NCBI GenBank assembly: GCA_033807695.1
Contig: CM066309.1
Coordinates: 1,240,001 to 1,304,000, forward strand
DNA: 64,000 nucleotides
Direction: 5' to 3'
DNA from: Daedaleopsis sinensis
Lineage: Eukaryota > Basidiomycota > Agaricomycetes > Polyporales > Polyporaceae
Shown: in pieces, positions 58,332-64,000 of the stretch
Layout of the letters: every line of letters starts with the position of its first letter
Position numbering within the stretch: the first letter of the stretch is position 1
The notes under the pieces: generated by a model
Told to the model about the DNA's origin: nothing
Seen by the model: the letters and a program-made list of their open reading frames with translations, nothing else
Database searches by the model: none
Translations under genes and position numbers: made by a program

Positions 58332-58884
58332 GGTGTGAGTCAGAGGTGTGGCCCCGTCGGCCCTGTCACGTCTGCTGCCGATTTCTCGGTGTTGGCCATG
58401 GACGGTCTGAAGTATGCATCAGTGTTGTGCTGTGCCGCAGGGGAGGAGAGACAAGAACCTGAAGAACCTGAAGAATCTGAAGCGGTGTTGCGGTGCTGTA
58501 CGACTGCAGACGTGTATCGAGTACGATTATCCTCGTGTTTACCCTGGTCATCCATCATATGCTTGGTAATGATAATGAGTCCTTCTACGAGCTGTTACTG
58601 CGGTAATCCAAAGATCATTATTACATACTAAGGTCTCCTCGAGGTTCGTTCAGCCACACGCGGTGCCCGGCTAGCTCTTACTAGAGGTGCGTATTCCGAT
58701 GGCTGACTTGGGGCCGTATAGCACGTCGCTCACTCGGAAATTGTGTCCGTGGAACAGGTATGGCTCCACGATATACGCGTGTATCGCAACACGTCCGCGT
58801 GCTCGGCTCTACAATAACTTGAGCATAAGCACCCCATCATATACCGCATAAGAGAAGATGACGACCTCATCTTCGTTTCTATAG
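58332..58884. other. Intergenic between convergent genes
   Basis: 3' flanks of the fimbrin gene (plus) and the hydrolase gene (minus). An ACCTGAAGAA-type repeat lies near 58455-58478. No further gene seen. Confidence 0.6.
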
Positions 58885-60194
58885 CTATAGGCGTTTCACC
58901 CACGTCCCAAGCTGCTCCAGAACCTCCGTCCTCTCCGGCTCGTGCCACCCAAGCAGCAAAAAGTCGTGCATCGCATCCGGTGGCTCGATGAACGTCACCT
59001 GGTCCTCGCCGATGTCCTCTGCGAGCCTATCTCGCGCCGTATGCATGGGGTCCAAGGTATACTCTGCACCCCCCGCAACGATCACCGTCCGCGGAATCCC
59101 CGCAAACATACCGGGGGCCCACTCCGCCTGCAGCGACCCCGGGGAGATCCACGCGCTCTTCGCCGCGAAGCCCTCGGAGAGCCTCCCGACGAGCGCGCGT
59201 CTGGTGTAGCCGCTCTCGAGGATCACGTTCACGGCGTCCGAGCGGGCGTTGCGCACCATCGAGGACTGCGCGCCGGAGTGCGTCTGCGCCCAGTCCATCG
59301 TCGGGGAGAGAAGGATGGCACCCCCGGGCGTGGGGAGCGCTGGCAGACGCGCTTGCGCGATGTACCGCACGAGATTGAATGCAAGGCCGCCCCCGGAGGA
59401 GTCTCCGGACACGATGATGTTGCTGGGGTTGAAGCCGACGTCCTCGACGAGGTAGCGGTACCCCGCAATGGCGTCCACGAGGGATGCGGGGAAGGGATTC
59501 GCTTGGCCGAAGGGTGCGGCCGATGAAACTCGATACTCGAGAGCGAAGATGCGGAGATCTGGCCCGAGGTGCTCGAGGTAGCTCTTGAACAGCCCTGTGA
59601 AGCCGTCTAGTGCTCCGGGATTTGCTGAACCAAACTGTAGTGGAATCAACAAATGATGCGGGGAGAAAGATCAGCAGCCGGACGTACAATGTGGCCGCCA
59701 CCTGGTAGTATAATCTCGTGAGTTCCACACCCATTTCTCAAGCTTAATACAATGAGTAACCACTCACCATGCATGTAGTACACTACGCGTTCATCAGGCG
59801 ATGCAGTTTGACCGGCTTGACCATCCGGACCCCTCGGCCCGTACCAAAACCCCCCGATGCGCTCAGCCTCGACCTCGTTCTTCTGGGCGATCTCCTGGAT
59901 GTCGCCGATAATGAGCTCGGGTGTCGCTCTGACCCAGACAAACCCCAGGGCGCCGGCGTTCTTCTCAAATTCCGCTAACGGCACGGTCGTAGGAAGAGAT
60001 GTCTGGAACATCACTCGGATGTACGCCCGACAGACCCTAGCGATGAGCGATCGCTTGAGGCTCCAAGACGCTCGAGGGCGCCAGGAAGGGAGCGCGAACG
60101 CAATTGCCCATACGGGAATTGGAGCGAGGATATACACCACGCCAAATAGCGTGTATAGAGTGCTGAAGGGCCGATATCTGAACATGAACGGCAT
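58885..60194 (-). CDS. Membrane-anchored alpha/beta hydrolase, HSL (abhydrolase_3) family, 396 aa, three exons
   Basis: Likely esterase/lipase acting on short acyl or sterol-type esters; the substrate is not readable from sequence. Transcript exons: 59768-60194, 59688-59701 (14 nt), 58885-59634; introns 66 and 53 nt. The frame is continuous and the joins create HGGGH, the oxyanion-hole motif of this family (about residues 142-146), which neither flanking exon contains alone. The catalytic triad is probably Ser226 in GDSSGGG, Asp in YTLDPMH (about 345) and His in DAMHDF (about 373). A hydrophobic segment at 8-32 (LYTLFGVVYILAPIPVWAIA) suggests an N-terminal membrane anchor, common in fungal members. 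The start is the first Met of MPFMFRYRPF; an upstream in-frame Met exists but precedes non-homologous-looking sequence. Confidence 0.92.
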
Positions 60195-61940
60195 GGCGTT
60201 CACGACGAAGTAGAGAGAACACCGACGAAGGAAGAGATCTAAAAAAAAACAGTGAGGGGGGTCGAAGTCGAGGTCAGATCTCGAGAAATGTAGGATACCA
60301 GCGGGACAGAGAGACTGCCCGAACATACCAAGTATACATCGCACTTAAATACGACGACCATGGCCAGCGTGGTGTTTAGATCAACTGATAGCCGGCGGAG
60401 TCGCATTCAGGCTCGGCCGAAGAAGAAGGCATGGGCGGCGTTTCTAGTGGGCGTGGGCGCGTGGGCAAGGAGATCCTGGAATGCAGCGGTGTTGCCCTGC
60501 CGAAGTTGTCCCTGCATAAGGAGTCATTTGGCATTCGAGAGCCTTATACTATACCAACTACTATAAGGTCCGAGCCTCAAAAAAGCGGAATACGAGCAGA
60601 AGTTCTATTTCGTTCGCACAAGCGGGGGCGCAGATCGTTTTGAGTGATGCTCACAGTGTATTCCGTGTACGAGATTCGCTATTAGCAGAGATTGCAGTGG
60701 CATGATTTCTGCTGCTTTGCTAGAAATCAAAGGGATTCATTATTTGAGAGCTACCGGCAGTGGGGCATGCTGGCATGATACCTCATACCCCCGCTTGTTT
60801 GCACGCACATTTCACCCCCCTTAACGCAATCCTGAGATCTTGAAGCTTGCGTGTCAAGCGTCGGAACTGTTTGATCTGTTGTTAGACATGGTGGTGAGAG
60901 AGAACGGTCATACTTGAACTTCCATTCTATATTGGGAAGCCGGCGCTAAACTCTGCTAACCATCGAGCGACGAGCTGAAATACTCGGTGTCATCCACCGA
61001 CGCATGAAGTCCCATACTATGGTATCTAAATAAATAGAAAGAAGGCGTATAAGATGTTCTCTCCTCGTGGGCAAAGTTAAGCAGTGACCACACCGACGGT
61101 CACGGTGATAACTTTCAGGCTTGAGACTTTGACTCACTGCATCGTGCATAATGATGTCGGATACTTCGGAAGTGAAGCTCTATTCACTCATTTTATCTTC
61201 CTCGACTGTCTTTTGCCCTACACAATCCTGTAAGGTGAATGCTAGACGTCACAATATGAACTATGACACAAAACAATAGGCTTGAATACTAGTACCATGC
61301 TGGAGCCGGCCACCCCAGCCACATAACACTTTGTGCTATGGGCCCACACGCATGTACCGCTTGAAGGAGCCTCAGAATGCACATGCTCCACCACTATATA
61401 GACCTGGAGGCCAAGAACATTCAATACCTAGCACCCCTCACCGACACCCGCACCTCACGCCACTGGACCTCGGTCCTGTTCTATTTCTGGACAGTCCTCG
61501 GTGCAAAACTCGACGTCTGTTTCGGTTAGAGCTTGGCGTATTCTCCTTTCCACTGGGGCACTGGTTGCATCTTCGTGGCTTGGTGAGCAAGAAGCGTGGC
61601 CATCCCGCGCGGCGAACTCGCAAACCACCAGCAATCGCACACATTCCGAGTCCAAGAGAGACGTTAATAACGGAGTATGCATTCAGACGAAGGTACAACA
61701 GGCAGCGTGGAGATTTACAGCGATGCGACAAGCATTGGATAACGTATGGAGAGCAGGATTGGGGGTATGGGGGTAATGTACAGTGTGGGGATGTAGACGG
61801 ACCATTGTTCGGTGCAGAAGTAAATGGGATCGCGGCGGAGCAGGTGAGTGTGGATGTGACGCGTTCTAAAGCATAAGGTGAGTGGGATTCGTTCATGGCA
61901 AGAGATTAGAGATGACATACATATAAACACGAGAAGGCCT
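60195..61940. other. Intergenic; promoter of the hydrolase gene and unassigned DNA
   Basis: 60195-60360 is the probable leader of the minus-strand hydrolase, with an A-tract at 60240-60249. 60360-61300 is AT-richer and has no gene. 61330-61900 is open on both strands with no recognisable protein on either. Confidence 0.5.
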
Positions 61941-62363
61941 CTACACGTCCTCGTCCGACGTCGGGATGACAAACACCCACGTATACGGGTCGTGGATCGG
62001 CGGAGTCGCCGGGCGGCGGCGCGGGCGCGGGTCTGCGTCGTCCACTGTGTCGGACGCGACGGGAGTGTTAGGAGGGGGAGGGGGAGGGAAGAAAGGAGTG
62101 GGAGCAGTCGCATTCAATACGAATGTGGGGTATACCGGAGACGGCGCAACCAGAGGCCCGTTGTGTGCACCTAGGACGCGACGGGCCGACGCCGGGGAAG
62201 TTGGCTGAGCGGTTGGTACTGGCTGGTCTCCTCTGATAGGTGCAATGTTCTCGTCTGAAGGAGCATTGACGCGCCTCGGCCGGGGCCCGGTGGGACGAGG
62301 GACTATGGCACTGTGCCTACGAGAGGAAGTCTGCCGCTGTTGGCTTGGACGTGCTGCAGGCAT
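61941..62363 (-). CDS. Hypothetical 140-aa Pro/Arg-rich protein
   Basis: I do not recognise it. Single exon from the ATG at 62363. It is Arg/Pro-rich and disordered, with a polyproline run (FFPPPPPPNTP), two basic clusters (RPTGPRPRRV and DPRPRRRPATPP) and the more ordered end DPYTWVFVIPTSDEDV. The C-terminal hydrophobic-acidic motif and codon pattern look coding, but length and composition allow chance. Confidence 0.45.
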   Translation of the reverse strand: MPAARPSQQRQTSSRRHSAIVPRPTGPRPRRVNAPSDENIAPIRGDQPVPTAQPTSPASARRVLGAHNGPLVAPSPVYPTFVLNATAPTPFFPPPPPPNTPVASDTVDDADPRPRRRPATPPIHDPYTWVFVIPTSDEDV

Positions 62364-63266
62364 TGGAGATAGGTATGATATGTGGAGGTAGTAGTGTGTG
62401 GGTTATAATGTCGTGTGAGACGGACAGCTCGTCTAACGCGATGTCGTGGTCGGTGAGGACGAATTTGGCGCGGTGCGGGTCGCGATTTATGGAAGAGCGC
62501 TTGTCGCTTGTTCAACACATGCTCCCGATTCTGCAGGTATGTCCGACCGCGTTATCCCACGGTTGGTGACAAAGGGCCTTTGGTAGAGTACGTGCGCAAT
62601 CGATCGCGGCCCAGTCGACCTGGCAACCAAGCAAAGCGGTCGGCGTGAGAGGCTCAACCACAGACGAGGACGAGCCCAACAGTAGGACTTGAATTCAAGG
62701 TCGATGAAATGCAAGTTCTGCCTCCACGACAGTCCATGTTTCTGTCTTGCACATATTCGAATAAAACGACTGCATTACCTGAGGGTGATATAGTGAGCCC
62801 GATCGTGTCACCACTGAGCGACGTACCACATACTCCCAAACATATTGAAGGGATGGGCGGCTCCGGCGGACGATACCAGTAATCAATTCGCTATCCGATC
62901 ACAGCAATCAGCATGAATCTACTGCAATTCGAGAAATCATGAAGCCTTGGATGGTCAATCTAAGTTGGAGCATATTCTTGCCACATATGATTATTCATAG
63001 GCTGTCTCACGTATTCACAGCTTGCACATCGAGTACTGCACGAACTGCACTCTGATATTCAGATAGTATGTGGTAACAGATGAGAAGAAACGTTACGAAC
63101 CTTAGCTAGGACACAACACGCACGGACTCAGACTATCCTTGGTCTCACACAAGCGATTAGTGATACAATATTCTTCTCATCTCATCAGCATACTGACATC
63201 CTGTCGCCGACCATCGTGAGCATGATGTGTACCCAAAACCACGACGACAAGCTCGTCACTCAAGCT
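62364..63266. other. Intergenic, no supported gene
   Basis: Becomes AT-richer from about 62880. A minus-strand open stretch at 62654-62839 (SLSGDTIGLTISPSGNAVVL) has no splice context or partner exon and is not called. 62900-63266 shows nothing recognisable beyond the probable 3' UTR of the amidase gene. Confidence 0.5.
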
Positions 63267-64000
63267 TCAAGACTCAGTAGGCTCCAAGAGGGTATAAGCC
63301 TTGCCCGACTCCCGCAAGTATCCCTCGATTAGCTTCATACCCTCTAGCACCTTCTCTTCCTCGAGCCGCTTGCCAACGACCTGGACCCCGACGGGCAGCC
63401 CGTGCATCTTCGTGGCGTCGTACAACACGTACATCTGCCGCTCGATGGCGTTCCGAGCCTTGAACTCTTTGTCTTTGAGTGCGTCCAGCTCCTTATCGAC
63501 GTGCGTCACGGGCATAACCCCCGCCGAGTAGTCGAGCTACATGGCAGCTCAGTCAGACATGCCTTGTCCAGCAGACGAGACACTCACGATGTTCCACAGG
63601 AACGTGTACCCACACCCCTTGTACCCGGTCTTCATGCTTCCGTGCTGCGTGGCGGGCAGCGCATTCGGCACCGTCAATATAAAGTCGATCGCCTCGTCTT
63701 TCAGCTTCTGGAACCACTGGTCGCGGTAGCCTTCGCGCTGTGCGATCAGCCCTAGGTATTGCTCGACAGTCTTTTCCGACCAGTTTTTGACAAGCCCAGC
63801 GTATGCTTCATCGCCTTTCACGTGCCGGAGGTAGAATGCGTATAGGTTCTTCACAAGTTGCGGCTGCGCGAACATCTTGCGGGCTTGGACAACGCCCGGG
63901 TCATTGAACTCGCCCCAGCGGATCGGGCGCGTGGACAGCTTAGCTGCAAGGTCGTGTCAGATTGCAGTTATGTGATGGTAGAGGTCCCAATCCACGTACC
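63267..64000 (-). CDS. Amidase-signature family protein, 3' part of gene
   Basis: C-terminal part of an amidase (fungal general amidase / fatty-acid-amide-hydrolase type), which hydrolyses carboxamides. Exons in transcript order: the last base of one exon at 64000; then 63588-63943; then 63267-63536; introns 56 and 51 nt. The sequence ends MHGLPVGVQVVGKRLEEEKV...GYLRES, the hallmark C-terminus of the family. Before it lie LTVPNALPATQHGSMKTGYK and RPIRWGEFNDPGVVQ. The Ser-Ser-Lys catalytic residues would be in the missing N-terminal part, so activity cannot be judged. The final intron separates TFLWNI from LDYSAGVMPV. Confidence 0.9.

Noticed and set aside
61331..61896. 181-aa plus-strand and 152-aa minus-strand open frames
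   Set aside because: They overlap each other, neither resembles a known protein, and there is no leader or splice support.
62654..62839. Small minus-strand open frame (GDTIGLTISPSG)
   Set aside because: Too short, no partner exon and no recognisable domain.
1..64000. tRNA genes, rRNA genes, CRISPR arrays, telomeric TTAGGG repeats
   Set aside because: None found. The only tRNA-like sequence is the retrotransposon primer-binding site, which lacks the rest of a tRNA.

Overview
This window is nuclear DNA of a filamentous basidiomycete, most likely an Agaricomycete. The evidence is GC-rich coding sequence, many 49-66 nt GT...AG introns, fungal genes for fimbrin and FKBP12, and a Helitron protein with a DUF6570-like region of the kind I know from basidiomycete genomes. 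Conventional genes sit mainly at the right end. The rest is transposon-rich or gene-poor.

Layout. 1-642: possible tail of an unidentified minus-strand gene. 643-6532: full-length Ty1/copia LTR retrotransposon on the minus strand (253-bp LTRs, 5-bp target duplication, one open gag-pol frame). Its 5' LTR is split by a 511-bp MITE (5940-6450) with terminal inverted repeats and an 8-bp target duplication. 7426-10228: two-exon gene for a large disordered protein of unknown function. 10229-20256: gene-poor, with the first copy of a decayed ~2.3-kb repeat (11300-13610). About 20257-30322: AT-richer autonomous Helitron, with a 2,536-aa Rep/helicase gene and a six-exon gene of unknown function downstream. 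30323-36024: gene-poor. 36025-38989: multi-exon gene for a Ser/Pro-rich protein with a possible RRM-like C-terminus. 38990-50573: gene-poor, with the inverted second copy of the decayed repeat (43378-45693) and an 18-bp minisatellite beside a hexamer array. 50574-51422: FKBP12 (minus, six exons). 55544-58331: fimbrin (plus, nine exons). 58885-60194: membrane-anchored HSL-type alpha/beta hydrolase (minus, three exons, one of 14 nt). 61941-62363: possible small gene. 63267-64000: 3' part of an amidase gene (minus), running off the window.

How the parts relate. FKBP12, fimbrin, the hydrolase and the amidase are ordinary host genes with no obvious shared pathway. The most interesting parts are mobile. 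The copia element appears to use a half-tRNA primer (tRNA-iMet cut in its anticodon loop). The Helitron protein starts with a retropepsin-like fold lacking the catalytic DSG/DTG motif, followed by SAP-like repeats before the HUH nuclease and helicase. The Helitron also seems to carry a second spliced gene. All exon joins were worked out by hand from splice motifs and reading frame; none has been checked against transcripts or databases.
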